DNA of 64,000 bases from the NCBI GenBank assembly GCA_019873735.1, contig JAIOAQ010000007.1:27378-91377 (forward strand). The letters are read 5' to 3'. Below are positions 46,701-54,350 of this stretch, piece after piece (position 1 is the first letter of the stretch; each line of letters begins with the position of its first letter). The stretch comes from Chloroflexota bacterium. GTDB taxonomy: Bacteria > Chloroflexota > Anaerolineae > Anaerolineales > Villigracilaceae. The position numbers and the translations under genes are program-made. Below the pieces are notes generated by a model that was not told the origin of the DNA, did no database searches, and saw nothing but the letters and a program-made list of their open reading frames with translations.

Positions 46701-48151
46701 ATCGAAGCGGCTTGATTGGCAATAATCCGTACCAGGCGTAACTCTTCGGCCGAGAACGTTGTCTGTCCATCTTTGTGATTGGACAGTTGGAAGAATCCCA
46801 GAGAGCGGCCGGACGAAAGCAGGGGCATCAAGACCGTATCACGCAGACTGGCGGCCTGCGCGAATTTCTGCAGGCCGATCTCTGCCCAGGTCTCATCCTG
46901 CGCCGCATTGGAACTGACAATCGGTTCTACGCTTTGCAGGGCTTTTTCCAGCAAACTGCCCGAGGCCACCGGGGTCTGATACATACTTGTAATGTAATCA
47001 GGCAGACCTCGGAAAGGCGTTTGCGCCTCAAGAATGCCCGGCGGATCGGTGTACAACAGAAAGCCGACCACGTTCACGGCAAACAAAGTCTCAACGCTTT
47101 GCACAAGCCGCTCAAATAAATCTTTCGGGTCATGGATAACGCCGATGGCCTGCACTAGATTGGCAAGTCCGGCCAGTTCCGTTGTGCGGTTGCGCTCTTT
47201 TTCGTACAGCAGAGCATTCTGGATGGCAACCGCTGCCTGGCCGGTAATCAATTGCAACAGATCTACATCGGCCTGACCAAAAGCCAGGGCTGCTGTTTGG
47301 CCTGCTTCAATCGTGCCCATCAATTCACCGGCTGCCAGGAGCGGCAGGCCCAGATAGGAACGCAACAGGGCAATGGTCTCGGTCGCAGGCGGCTGGATTT
47401 CATTGAACTCTTGCGTGTCCAGGATGAGTAAGGGGCGGCGCGTTTCAACCAGTTTTTCGCTATAAGACCCAAATTGAGTCTTGTCGGTCTGTTCTACTGT
47501 CCCATTTGTGCCCAGGCGATATGCCGTCAACTCTTGACGTTCTTTGTCCCAGACCTTGATTTCAAGCATGTCCACCGGAATCAGCCGGCTGACATTTTCC
47601 AGCACGGTGCGCAGCGTGGCTTCGAGGCTACGACTGGAGGCAAGCGCCTGACCAAAGTCGGTGATGATTTTCAGCGCCGCAGTCGGGATGCTTTCCTGTG
47701 TCTTGGCCGAAAGTGCTGCGCTGATTTCAGGGCGATGCAACGTGACAAGCATCGCCGGGTAAGGGCCGGGCACGGCATACGAAACCGCCTCTGCAAGGCG
47801 TCCGTTGACCGAAAGGCTGCGCTTTCCCTCCGAGGTGCACAGGTCAAAAAAATCGACGCTTGGGCGCACCTGGCGTGCCAGACGTTCCAGATCGGGTTCC
47901 TCGTCTTCATGCAGACCAAACATCTGGCGCGCGGCCGCGTTGAGGTACTCGATCCTGCCGCCGGTTCGCACCACCAGAATCGCCTCGCGGTGAGCCTCTG
48001 GGGAACTTACCAGGGATGGTTCGGGATGAGCAACTTCAGATGTGTTTGATGGTTGAATATTGGGAAGAAAACGCAAAAGAGTCGCGACCAGCAGTATTAA
48101 AGCCAGTCCGACTAACAGGAGACCGATGCCCAGGCCCATCCCTGATAACAT
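40709..48151 (-). CDS. Giant PAS/multi-GAF histidine kinase, 2480 residues, eleven GAF domains
   Basis: One membrane helix at about 5-27 is followed by a PAS-like domain (about 50-140) and a train of eleven GAF domains from about 165 to 2050. I counted them by the recurring closing helix (variants of QAAVAIQNARLY then a coiled linker). A second PAS domain follows (ILEAVADGVLVTDTRN...), then HisKA with VSHELRTPMTSIKGY and HATPase with N-box NLVDNAYHYTPENG, DNGQGVP and GTGLGLAIVRQL. The kinase core is complete, so it should be active. GAF domains typically bind small ligands, cyclic nucleotides or chromophores; the conserved bilin Cys is not evident. It is flanked by receiver genes in a ten-gene cluster. 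Confidence 0.93.
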   Translation of the reverse strand: MLSGMGLGIGLLLVGLALILLVATLLRFLPNIQPSNTSEVAHPEPSLVSSPEAHREAILVVRTGGRIEYLNAAARQMFGLHEDEEPDLERLARQVRPSVDFFDLCTSEGKRSLSVNGRLAEAVSYAVPGPYPAMLVTLHRPEISAALSAKTQESIPTAALKIITDFGQALASSRSLEATLRTVLENVSRLIPVDMLEIKVWDKERQELTAYRLGTNGTVEQTDKTQFGSYSEKLVETRRPLLILDTQEFNEIQPPATETIALLRSYLGLPLLAAGELMGTIEAGQTAALAFGQADVDLLQLITGQAAVAIQNALLYEKERNRTTELAGLANLVQAIGVIHDPKDLFERLVQSVETLFAVNVVGFLLYTDPPGILEAQTPFRGLPDYITSMYQTPVASGSLLEKALQSVEPIVSSNAAQDETWAEIGLQKFAQAASLRDTVLMPLLSSGRSLGFFQLSNHKDGQTTFSAEELRLVRIIANQAASIIDNALLVQQARQRAQRSDVLRQIASMAGSMATLDEILLFSIHELSRLLQADVAAVFLVDEQQGLLTAHPSSLVNLPSDVLGLIYNLHIRTIHFRETVAGSLHPVMLGHLSSEPERLPMYKPLAEELGIESVMVVPLSVHERGVGELVLGSRRPGFFNSHDLQVVSIAAGLLAAAVEESKRITQTDESLQRRVEQLTTLNRINRELSTTFDLEKLLHAIHEESIRITDADCSTILLFKPNGNETPAIDSYYGCPIAEEYIPGKLELEAIERGDAFTISTFEDGGFASPHEGVQSVLLSPIVYQGQTVGMIHLHSARPNRFDEHALEIVKMLAVQAAIAISNARRFQEQVSGQELMRRRAETLVHVAESLTAIGPDQPIETSLQIIAGSIRESTPFDVVLISIYEPDTGMLRRVAGAGLPEHLLNELLSRKQPFKSLQQLLRPEFLISRSYYIPADKTPIIPPDVHYVTLETSQSKTTGPGWSPDDFLLIPLEDALGNPLGLISLDAPRDGLRPDRATIESLEIFASQTALIISHRLQTNALTNQIEALTAGLQRQQRLLSVTQNDLPIFLHKDLEQTISMHNLERRAQRVRAGLQITESVSRQLDAPSALWALGREILKQLGMTVALVADNTADGPRLLHVLGSIPRATNPEALFGQRNPLRACLQSGETLLVPILDENDEWRDTALLTSLRAKSFICLPLMVEEKPLACVLAVSTEPMPPLTDEDRQVYFQIARQASVVLQNLSLLGETRRRLQEVNLLLDFSRQLSGLDPTGIVQALLTSALRVISAAHAGAVLLWDPPTGQLVHRAIENYADNKSLEKITYRAGEALPGITFNERKPRRVDEVNFARDYNLSPANLLLYRQATGGRLPVSSLLIPIQTGEQCLGVLVLDNFNTPAAFKPEDETLLLSLAQQVALSLENVRLVQATQERANQLQALNVTAAAISASLQSSELISSLLERLYPVISYDTAILWLREGNRMSVAAAHGFPDNEERIGLTVEIDDSVLIREMIRTGQGISVGDVRQDARFPLLDEAPRLSWLGIPLISKNEVVGVLALEKREANFYTAEHIQAGMTFASQAAVALENARLYEDSLKRAAELDQRSQRLALLNRFSSELSGLLEANAIVDLTANELLKALNASQVWVINFPRDQAILQSVIPSSGIETPLVLPPTPIFAHLKASLGVFVTDDVHDEDDLSPLGPYFEPQTRALLALPLISGGEMQTLLLLSMVGESHFGPNEIELARTISNQASIALESARLYQSTLQTAERLATLNEVSYQISSNLDLEEIYASIHKATERLMPVDSFVISLLNEEAQHIDVVYMSDLGKRITTDPVPLDQGLSGTVIRTGKPLLIHTGETADALGALTANDSGVEEKETESIIAVPMFLGNKPVGMLSAQCYKQHVYTEDDQQILSTFANQAIVAIQNARLFAETQRLAQELEQRVIERTAQLQREQRNTETLLRILTEVSASLDLDRALNRTLALLNEAIGAEQGTIMLLNPEDNLLHYRAGYGYVAKADPAQRGFTLKVGEGLAGWVVKNRQAVLIEDLESDPRWVKTPGGEPGHRSAIVAPLVVGEDVIGALLVFHRQVNFFSPELLNLVQAIAGQVGVAINNANLYELIRDQAERLGSMLRKEQEDASRSQAILEAVADGVLVTDTRNMISFINASAERILNLNASQVVSQPLEKFVGLFGKAASAWMQTIHDWSDSPASYVPGETYAEQLALENGRIVLVHLSPVILHKDFLGTVSIFRDITREVEVDRLKSEFVATVSHELRTPMTSIKGYVDILLMGAAGALNENQTHFLEIVKSNTERLNILVNDLLDISRIEAGRVTLSLQPLDLREIAEEVVADILRRSQEENRPMAISLDVPRGLPFVYGDLERVRQILTNLVDNAYHYTPENGTITIRMAEVDKEVQVDVIDNGQGVPLDEQERIFERFYRGENPLVLATPGTGLGLAIVRQLVEMHHGRIWMKSTGIPGEGSTFSFTLPVYQAT

Positions 48152-48165
48152 GGTCTCCCAATACC

Positions 48166-49071
48166 CTACGCGGCTGAAGCGCCAGCCGCATCCAATCTCC
48201 GCGCTTCGGCGGCCATTTCGGTGATTTCTCGGATGTCCGCAAAGGAAAATTCCTTGGGCGTGACGATACCGATTGCCAGCGTCATCAATGGCACTTTTTC
48301 CGTCCCACCATCCCCGCTGGGCGCCAGGATATATCCTTGCTGGCGGTCCATAAAGTTGTAATGGGTTTGCACTTCCTCTTTAAATCGCGCTTTCAAACGC
48401 TCTTTGATTGGCTGGGCGGCTTCTTCAGTGGTGATGATGATGAAGTTGTCACCGCCGGCATGGCCGATAAAGTCATTGGGCGTGCCCAGTTCGTCCACCA
48501 CTTCACTCATGAGCATGGCCGCGAAGCGCAACAGGTCGTCCCCCGCCACAAACCCATACACGTCTTTGAATTGCTCAAAATAATTGGCGCGTATGTCCAT
48601 TAAAGCCCAGCCCTCTTCGCGGATGATGCGCCGCAATTGTTCCTCAATCAGCCGACCCGCCGGCAGGCCTGAGCGCGGGTCAGTCAGGCTCTCGCGCTCC
48701 GAACGCCGGATCGCTCCCTGCACGCGCAGTTTCAGTTCCTCAATGTCGAACGGTTTGGTGATGTAATCATCCGCGCCGAGTTCGAGGCCTTGCAGTTTGT
48801 CACTGCGTTCGTCCTTCTGCGTCAGGAAAATGACCGGGATGTGGCTGGAGCGCGTGTTGGTACGCAGCGTCCGGCAGACCTCGTAGCCGTCAATGTCGGG
48901 AAGCATGATGTCCAACACAATCAAGTGCGGCATCACCTGTCGCGTTTTCTCCAGTGCTTCTGCTCCCCGGCCGGCCACGTCCACATCGTAGCCCAGGCTG
49001 GAAAAGTAAATCTTCAGCATGTTGGAGATATCCACATCATCTTCGACAACCAAAAGGCGGGCTTTTCCCAT
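48166..49071 (-). CDS. Response regulator with degenerate GGDEF domain
   Basis: 301 residues from ATG 49071 (GGAGG 5 bases upstream). An alternative ATG at 49098 overlaps the previous stop codon and is possible. The receiver (1-122) has D54 and K106. The C-terminal GGDEF-like domain starts SLTDPRSGLPAGRLIEEQL and its signature is GGDNF (206-210) instead of GGDEF, so the catalytic Glu is missing and cyclic-di-GMP synthesis is unlikely. It may bind GTP or act as a protein-interaction domain. It lies 14 bases upstream of the giant kinase. Confidence 0.85.
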   Translation of the reverse strand: MGKARLLVVEDDVDISNMLKIYFSSLGYDVDVAGRGAEALEKTRQVMPHLIVLDIMLPDIDGYEVCRTLRTNTRSSHIPVIFLTQKDERSDKLQGLELGADDYITKPFDIEELKLRVQGAIRRSERESLTDPRSGLPAGRLIEEQLRRIIREEGWALMDIRANYFEQFKDVYGFVAGDDLLRFAAMLMSEVVDELGTPNDFIGHAGGDNFIIITTEEAAQPIKERLKARFKEEVQTHYNFMDRQQGYILAPSGDGGTEKVPLMTLAIGIVTPKEFSFADIREITEMAAEARRLDAAGASAA

Positions 49072-49097
49072 ACGAGCCTCCATAATTGCAAATTGCA

Positions 49098-50192
49098 TCA
49101 ACGCGTTTTGGAGCGGCGTGCAGCCTTGGCGCGCGCTCGCACCGCTTCAATTTGTTCCAACGTTACCTCTTTTTCAAATGAGCGAAAACCGCTCAGACGA
49201 AAGCCGTGTTTTTCTGCAATCGAGGTGATTTCATCCACTTTTTGGCGGCTGATCTCCTTGCCAAGCGTATAATCCTCAAAGTGTCCTTCCAGTGCCAGCG
49301 CAATCGTTTCGGCCATACAGGCATAGGCCTTGCCGGGCGGAAAACCGAAGTTAAAGTGAAAATCAACAGGGCCGGGGACGTCCACCATGCCGCCGTCAAT
49401 TACTAATATATCATTTCTGGACGCGGCTAGCATTGCAGAAACATCGCGAGGCCGCGCCACATCGCAGACGACACTGCCAGGCTGGAGATGTTCCGGCTGA
49501 ATGACCTGATGCACGGCGCTGGTGACGGTCAGAATCAGTTGCGCCTCTGAGAGAACGCTCATATCGGTACTGGTGACCAGTTCGGCTCGTGCCCGGACCT
49601 TGAGCCTGCCGCGCAGTTCCTCGAGCGTTTCCGCATCCCGGCCGATTAACAACAGCCGGCCAACGTCCTCCGCCAAAAGTTCGGCACAGACCCGGCCAAT
49701 CGCACCGCTTGCGCCAACAACCGCCGCAGTCGCATTGGGCATTGAAATTTCCAGCATTTCGGCAGCCCGATAAATAGATTGTACCGCAATTGCTACAGTG
49801 TATGAGTCGCCAGTTGTGACCGGAATATCGAGCCGCCGGGCAATCGTAAGGCCTGCATCGCCGACCACAGACGTGAATGCGCCCAGTCCCAAAATCTGTG
49901 CGCCAAGTTTTTCGGCGAGACGTCCGGTTTGTGTAATCTTGCGATAAACTGTCTGCTCCGGCAATTCCAGCATCCGGCGTGGGGTGTAGGGACAGGCCAA
50001 CAGCCAGCCCTTGATTTGCTTGCCGGTTGCCTGCGAGACAATGCCCTCAACCTCTGAGATGTAAACGGGCGGGAAGAAAGTGGAGAAAAAATCAATCTGC
50101 CGTTCGGTAAGGATGCGGCCCAGGAGGGGGAATTTTCGGCTGACGTCCCGCTTGGGGTCAATCGGGTGGATGATAAAAGCGAAGGCATCCAT
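49098..50192 (-). CDS. Long-chain acyl-ACP reductase-like enzyme (fatty-aldehyde-forming, AAR family)
   Basis: 364 residues. It looks like a quinate/shikimate dehydrogenase by its Rossmann fold (VVGASGAIG, 158-166) but the whole pattern follows cyanobacterial acyl-ACP reductase: FAFIIHPIDPKRDVSRK start, SQATGKQIKGW, LGAFTSVV, TTGDSYT, ILVIDGGMVDVPG and KAYACMAETIALALEGHFEDYTLG. Cys292 in ACMAE aligns with the catalytic Cys of AAR as I recall it. The enzyme would reduce an acyl-ACP or acyl-CoA to a fatty aldehyde with NADPH. No aldehyde-deformylating oxygenase is in the window, so hydrocarbon formation is not implied. It sits inside the signalling cluster, 3 bases after the beta-helix gene. 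Confidence 0.8.
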   Translation of the reverse strand: MDAFAFIIHPIDPKRDVSRKFPLLGRILTERQIDFFSTFFPPVYISEVEGIVSQATGKQIKGWLLACPYTPRRMLELPEQTVYRKITQTGRLAEKLGAQILGLGAFTSVVGDAGLTIARRLDIPVTTGDSYTVAIAVQSIYRAAEMLEISMPNATAAVVGASGAIGRVCAELLAEDVGRLLLIGRDAETLEELRGRLKVRARAELVTSTDMSVLSEAQLILTVTSAVHQVIQPEHLQPGSVVCDVARPRDVSAMLAASRNDILVIDGGMVDVPGPVDFHFNFGFPPGKAYACMAETIALALEGHFEDYTLGKEISRQKVDEITSIAEKHGFRLSGFRSFEKEVTLEQIEAVRARAKAARRSKTR

Positions 50193-50195
50193 AGA

Positions 50196-51473
50196 TTACC
50201 AGGATTCCAGGCCTCCTTCGCCGGGTCGCGGGTAGAGACGCCGATGCAGGTGCCCGTTTTTCAGCCTGAGGTGATCGCTGTCTTCATAGCGTACATCTTT
50301 GTCAATGATGCGTTTTTCGCGCGAAGCAGCCATGACCACATCCGACTCGATCGTGCGGGCCGGGAAGACAATCATGCCGGTGCCGATGCGGCAGTTGTGC
50401 CCTACACATCCGCCAAGCACGGGGCGATTGGCATAACTAATCTGGTTGTGACCGTCGCGGGCGCGAATCGGCGCTGGAATTAAATTGTAGTCGGTAAAGG
50501 TATTGCCTGCGCCGATAAAGGTATTGCGTCCAACAACACACATCTGCAGGCAGGTGTTTTGCGCAACCATGCTGTTGTCCATGATGGTGGTCATGAACAG
50601 GGAGGCGCGGAATGGCAGAAAGGTGCCATCGCCTACCACGGAGAGCATCAGTTGACAGCCCTGCCCGATATTGACGTTGTTGCCAATGGTGCAGTTTTCG
50701 ATAACCGCTCCTGCTCCAACGGTGACGTTATCGCCGATGGTGGTCGGGCCGGTGATGACCGCGCTTGGGTAAATGGTGCAATTTTTCCCCACTTTTACAA
50801 GTTGTGAGTTGGAGAGCAGTTGACGGCCTTCATACATAGACCGCGCGATGATGCCAATCTTGAAGCCCAGGTCCTCGCTCAGGCGTTTTTCGAAACGGGC
50901 ACCGCGGGCAAACAGGCCAAAAACAACGTCGGCGATGAAGATGTGCACCCATGAATCGATTGCAATCAGTGAGCGCAATGGCACCTGAAAGACCAAATCG
51001 CCGCTTTCTGAAGCCATATAGGTCGGCACATGGTAGTAGCCCATTTCGCGTGCCTGCATGTCAATGACAAGCGGTTCAGCATCTACCTCCGGGCCGTTGG
51101 GGTAGTACCATAAGTCGGCCAGGTAGAGGTTGCCTGCAGGTGTGTAGGATGCCGAAAGCGGCAGAGCATGTTCACGAAAGGCCGGGTCATCTGCAGAAAA
51201 GGCCGCTCTTACCGGATGATTGCGGCGCAGGGCTTCAGCCATGAATGCTTGAATGTAAGGCTCATCAAACCAGAGATTGTTGCGGTAAACCAGCATCGGT
51301 TTGCGCTCGACTGGCAGGGGTTCGTTGGAACGCAGTTCCCGCTCCTGGGTGGTGTAAGGGGCCAGGACATTGCGCTGCCAAAGCCAGAGCGGTTTATTGC
51401 CAATCCGCAAGTCGCGCGCCGGTTCGTTGAAAGGGCTAATCGGTTCGGGGGCGGGTAAGACAATTGTAAGCAT
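50196..51473 (-). CDS. Left-handed beta-helix (hexapeptide-repeat) transferase-like protein
   Basis: 425 residues. The N-terminal half (about 1-215) resembles a degenerate nucleotidyltransferase-like domain (LPAPEPISPFNEPARDLRIGNKPLWLWQ). The C-terminal half (about 225-395) is a hexapeptide beta-helix with imperfect [LIV]-G-x4 turns (IYPSAVITGPTTIGDNVTVG, NCTIGNNVNIGQGCQLM). This combination recalls GlmU-type sugar-nucleotide enzymes and acyltransferases, but motifs for a specific substrate are not seen. It begins 2 bases after the V4R gene. Confidence 0.75.
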   Translation of the reverse strand: MLTIVLPAPEPISPFNEPARDLRIGNKPLWLWQRNVLAPYTTQERELRSNEPLPVERKPMLVYRNNLWFDEPYIQAFMAEALRRNHPVRAAFSADDPAFREHALPLSASYTPAGNLYLADLWYYPNGPEVDAEPLVIDMQAREMGYYHVPTYMASESGDLVFQVPLRSLIAIDSWVHIFIADVVFGLFARGARFEKRLSEDLGFKIGIIARSMYEGRQLLSNSQLVKVGKNCTIYPSAVITGPTTIGDNVTVGAGAVIENCTIGNNVNIGQGCQLMLSVVGDGTFLPFRASLFMTTIMDNSMVAQNTCLQMCVVGRNTFIGAGNTFTDYNLIPAPIRARDGHNQISYANRPVLGGCVGHNCRIGTGMIVFPARTIESDVVMAASREKRIIDKDVRYEDSDHLRLKNGHLHRRLYPRPGEGGLESW

Positions 51474-51475
51474 GG

Positions 51476-52108
51476 TTATCCAATTGGGTGTAGGTCAACC
51501 TCAATGGTGCAGAGCGAATCGCCCCAGGCCATACAGCCTGTTTCGGCGATTTTAAATATCTTACCACCGCTGGCCCAATAAAGCGACTCTTGCAGCAAGC
51601 CAACGATAAGGGAACAGGCCGGAGAATCGGCCTGTTTTCCTTCTACAGGCATTCGGCGGCTCATTTGCCAGACGAATTTCGATTCGCCTTGCTTGACTTC
51701 GACAATAAACGGATCTGCAATGTGACCGAACAAGTCTGCCAGCGTATCCAGATTGCGCTCAAGTTTCTGAGAAAGAGGCAACAGGCGAAAAGAGGTATCT
51801 GTCAGATGCAGTTCGGCACCGCACAGACGCAGGATGTGGTGAAAACTGCATCGTCCAATGCGCAGAGCCAGTCCCCTGCCGGCTTGCGGACCATACGCCT
51901 GTTCCAGCGCGTTTTGTAAAAGGGTGAGTTTCTCAAAGGAAAGCAAACCTGGACTGTCAGAAAATCGGCGCTCCTCCCCCAGGTTCGACAGGCCCGAAAG
52001 CGCAAGAACAGAGCGGGCCTCATCTGCTCCGATAATTTCTTCCATTGAATGCAAGATGACAGCATCCAGGATGGGGAGTAAATCTACAGTATTTGTCGGG
52101 GGCTTCAT
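51476..52108 (-). CDS. V4R (4-vinyl reductase-like) small-molecule-binding domain protein
   Basis: 210 residues. The C-terminal part ACSLIVGLLQESLYWASGG... with KIAETGCMAWGDSLCTIEVD is the typical V4R end, in which Cys residues line a ligand pocket. V4R domains bind hydrocarbon-like or aromatic ligands, or help present substrates, in several regulators. It overlaps the hydrolase gene by 4 bases. In this cluster it is a candidate sensor of the lipid or aldehyde made by the neighbouring enzymes. Confidence 0.75.
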   Translation of the reverse strand: MKPPTNTVDLLPILDAVILHSMEEIIGADEARSVLALSGLSNLGEERRFSDSPGLLSFEKLTLLQNALEQAYGPQAGRGLALRIGRCSFHHILRLCGAELHLTDTSFRLLPLSQKLERNLDTLADLFGHIADPFIVEVKQGESKFVWQMSRRMPVEGKQADSPACSLIVGLLQESLYWASGGKIFKIAETGCMAWGDSLCTIEVDLHPIG

Positions 52109-52902
52109 GCTTCTGATGTCTCTGCATCCAGAAATTCTTTCAATTTGCGCATGAATTCGTCCGGTTCTTCCAGCATGGGGAAGTGCCCTGCATTTGGGAA
52201 GCGTTCAATGCGGGCATGAGGGACGCCATCCAGCAAAGGCTGCCATTGGCGTGGGTCCACAATGACGTCGCGATCGCCGTATATGCCAAGCGTGGGAACC
52301 TTGATCGTCCCCAGGCTGCCGCGCAGATCGGTGCGGCGCAAAGATGCGATGCTGAGCAGGAAGGATTCCAGAGTGGTGCGCGAGAGGTCTCTATCCATCA
52401 TATCGGGGAAGCGCGGGTCGCGGCAAATCAAAGGAGATGCAATCCGCATGCCCAACCGGAAGAGGCCCATCATATTGAAGAGCATGGAAGCAATAAAACG
52501 ATAGCCTGCCAGTTTGAGCGGCAGGGCCAGTGAGGAACCATAAATGGGTGAGCCGACCACGGCTACTTTGCTGACCCGTTCCGGGTATTGTATGGCAACC
52601 GACAGGCTTACCGTGCCGCCCATGCTATGTCCTACCAGCGGGGCGCGGATGATGCCCAAACGCTCCATAAATTGGTCCACCAGGCTGACGAAATCCTGCA
52701 CGGCATAACTATCGCGCTTCTTGCCCGATTCGCCAAAGCCCCAAAAATCCATGGCATACGTGCGATACTGGCGGCCAAGAAAGCCCATTGTTTCTTGCCA
52801 TAACCCCCAAGACCCCAGCCATCCATGGAGGAGGATCACTGGGCGGCCGCGTCCATATACTTCGTAGTGTACGATACCCTGGTCGGTTGTAATCGAGGAC
52901 AC
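52105..52902 (-). CDS. Alpha/beta hydrolase with intact catalytic triad
   Basis: 265 residues. The nucleophile elbow is VGHSMGG, the catalytic acid lies near YGDRDVIVDPRQW and the His is in NAGHFPMLEEP. The oxyanion segment is LLHGWLGSWGLW. It would cleave an ester, thioester or epoxide-type substrate. It is paralogous to the serine-less protein at 39519 at the far end of the same cluster. The gene lies 23 bases after the GTPase gene and overlaps the V4R gene by 4. Confidence 0.88.
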   Translation of the reverse strand: MSSITTDQGIVHYEVYGRGRPVILLHGWLGSWGLWQETMGFLGRQYRTYAMDFWGFGESGKKRDSYAVQDFVSLVDQFMERLGIIRAPLVGHSMGGTVSLSVAIQYPERVSKVAVVGSPIYGSSLALPLKLAGYRFIASMLFNMMGLFRLGMRIASPLICRDPRFPDMMDRDLSRTTLESFLLSIASLRRTDLRGSLGTIKVPTLGIYGDRDVIVDPRQWQPLLDGVPHARIERFPNAGHFPMLEEPDEFMRKLKEFLDAETSEA

Positions 52903-52925
52903 AGCAGTTTACGTGCGGGAGCCCC

Positions 52926-53465
52926 CTATCCCCCGGACTCCATTTCTGCGAGAATACTGTATAGCAGTTCCAGCAACACGGTCTTGACCGAGTTCCGGTC
53001 GGTTGCGACGCAAGGGAGCAACTTGACCTTTGAATCCAATCGCAGCGCATGGCGCATGTCTTCTACAGGCCAGGCGTCTGGCATGTCTTGTTTGTTGGCA
53101 GCAACCACATAGGGCGTAGGCGCATAGGCCCGGAAGGTTTCCAAAATGCTGCGCGCCTCGCGGAAGGTTTCCGGTCGTGTGCTGTCCACCATGACGATGA
53201 AGCCAAGCATTCCTTCCGAGAGGATTTCCCACATGAAGTCAAAGCGCTTTTGGCCGGGTGTGCCAAATAGATATAAGACCAGGTCCTCATCTACGGTGAT
53301 GCGGCCAAAGTCCATTGCAACTGTGGTGGACTCTTTGATGGCTCGCTCTGTCCCCTGGCTAATTTTGCGTTCTGTAGAGACAACGTCAATTTCGCTCACA
53401 GAGCCAATAAACTGGGTTTTCCCAGCGCTGAAAGGACCAGTGACCACCATTTTGACCGTTTGCAT
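52926..53465 (-). CDS. Small Ras-like/MglA-type GTPase
   Basis: 179 residues. G1 is GPFSAGKT (10-17), G2 Thr near 47-48, G3 is FGTPGQ (67-72, Pro-Gly-Gln instead of Ala-Gly-Gln) and G4 is NKQD (124-127). The family includes MglA and CvnD-type GTPases that work with roadblock proteins and PATAN/DUF4388 partners in polarity and signalling. The gene upstream encodes such a DUF4388 protein, 23 bases away, so these two are probable partners. Confidence 0.9.
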   Translation of the reverse strand: MQTVKMVVTGPFSAGKTQFIGSVSEIDVVSTERKISQGTERAIKESTTVAMDFGRITVDEDLVLYLFGTPGQKRFDFMWEILSEGMLGFIVMVDSTRPETFREARSILETFRAYAPTPYVVAANKQDMPDAWPVEDMRHALRLDSKVKLLPCVATDRNSVKTVLLELLYSILAEMESGG

Positions 53466-53488
53466 AAGAACTCATCCTTAACTTTAGA

Positions 53489-54301
53489 TTATAGCGAACG
53501 AATGCGGGTTATCAAGCGGTTGACCAGAGATTTCTGTTCCTCTCTGTCTTCGGTCGGGAACATACGGGCGGGCGGCAGGGTCGTTCCCTCAGGGCGCACA
53601 ATCTCAACCAGACCGGCCTGGATGAGGCCGTAAACAATCCGCCGAATTTCCAGGTCGGTCATCTTGGTTGCATTGGCAATCTGCCGAATGGTGTTCTTCG
53701 GATTGATGTAAGAAACAACACGCCATTCTTCAACGCTCAGATTGACGTTGCGCAGATTGGCGCCCGGCCGGTCTGCAAATTTGAGGGCCATATCCAGACT
53801 TGGGATTTCATCCTGTAATTGTTCCCATTCTCGCAAATGCCGCGAACCTTCGATGATCAGATTCTCAAGATCCATCCGGACGTTGATGCGGTCATCGGGC
53901 GGCAGCATTTCGTTTTCAAAGCGAAAAAAGCCCTCTACCCAGGTAAATAATTTTTGGATGATACCCGTGAAATACTGATGCAGACTGAGGATGATATCTT
54001 CTTGGGTCACATAGCCGGCATTGATGAGCAGGAGACCCAGTTCCTTGTCGTTCATCTGCCCGCCGCGCTGGCGGATAATCTGGTACTGGCCGGCGCTCAA
54101 TTTGTTCGCGCGATGCAGAATGCTGGCAAGGCTGTTATCCTCATTGCCAATTCGGGCGTATGCTAATTTCCCATCTCTGAAAGATGCGTGAGCAGTTTCA
54201 CTTGGGCCATCAACAATCAACGTTCCTGTTTTGCTGGCCAGGTTGATGAGATTGAGTAATTGGGTAACTGTGAAATCACGTAAATTGCCGCGTAGTGCCA
54301 T
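53489..54301 (-). CDS. DUF4388 (PATAN-type) protein with C-terminal winged-helix-like domain
   Basis: 270 residues from ATG 54301 (GAGG 6 bases upstream). The DUF4388 domain at about 1-150 begins MALRGNLRDFTVTQLLNLINLASKTGTL and includes ARIGNEDNSLASILH. The C-terminal part (about 185-245) looks like a small helix-turn-helix, VVSYINPKNTIRQIANATKMTDLEIRRIVYGLIQAGLV. Such proteins act as adaptors in signalling and gliding-type systems. It is the first gene of the ten-gene unit, behind a good promoter. Confidence 0.85.
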   Translation of the reverse strand: MALRGNLRDFTVTQLLNLINLASKTGTLIVDGPSETAHASFRDGKLAYARIGNEDNSLASILHRANKLSAGQYQIIRQRGGQMNDKELGLLLINAGYVTQEDIILSLHQYFTGIIQKLFTWVEGFFRFENEMLPPDDRINVRMDLENLIIEGSRHLREWEQLQDEIPSLDMALKFADRPGANLRNVNLSVEEWRVVSYINPKNTIRQIANATKMTDLEIRRIVYGLIQAGLVEIVRPEGTTLPPARMFPTEDREEQKSLVNRLITRIRSL

Positions 54302-54350
54302 GCCAGGCCTCAAAAGTATCCCAGAATCCAGGATGGGACGTGTTGAAAAG

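Noticed and set aside
49098..50192. Shikimate/quinate dehydrogenase
   Set aside because: Only the Rossmann fold matches; the N-terminal part and the ACMAE region follow acyl-ACP reductase instead.
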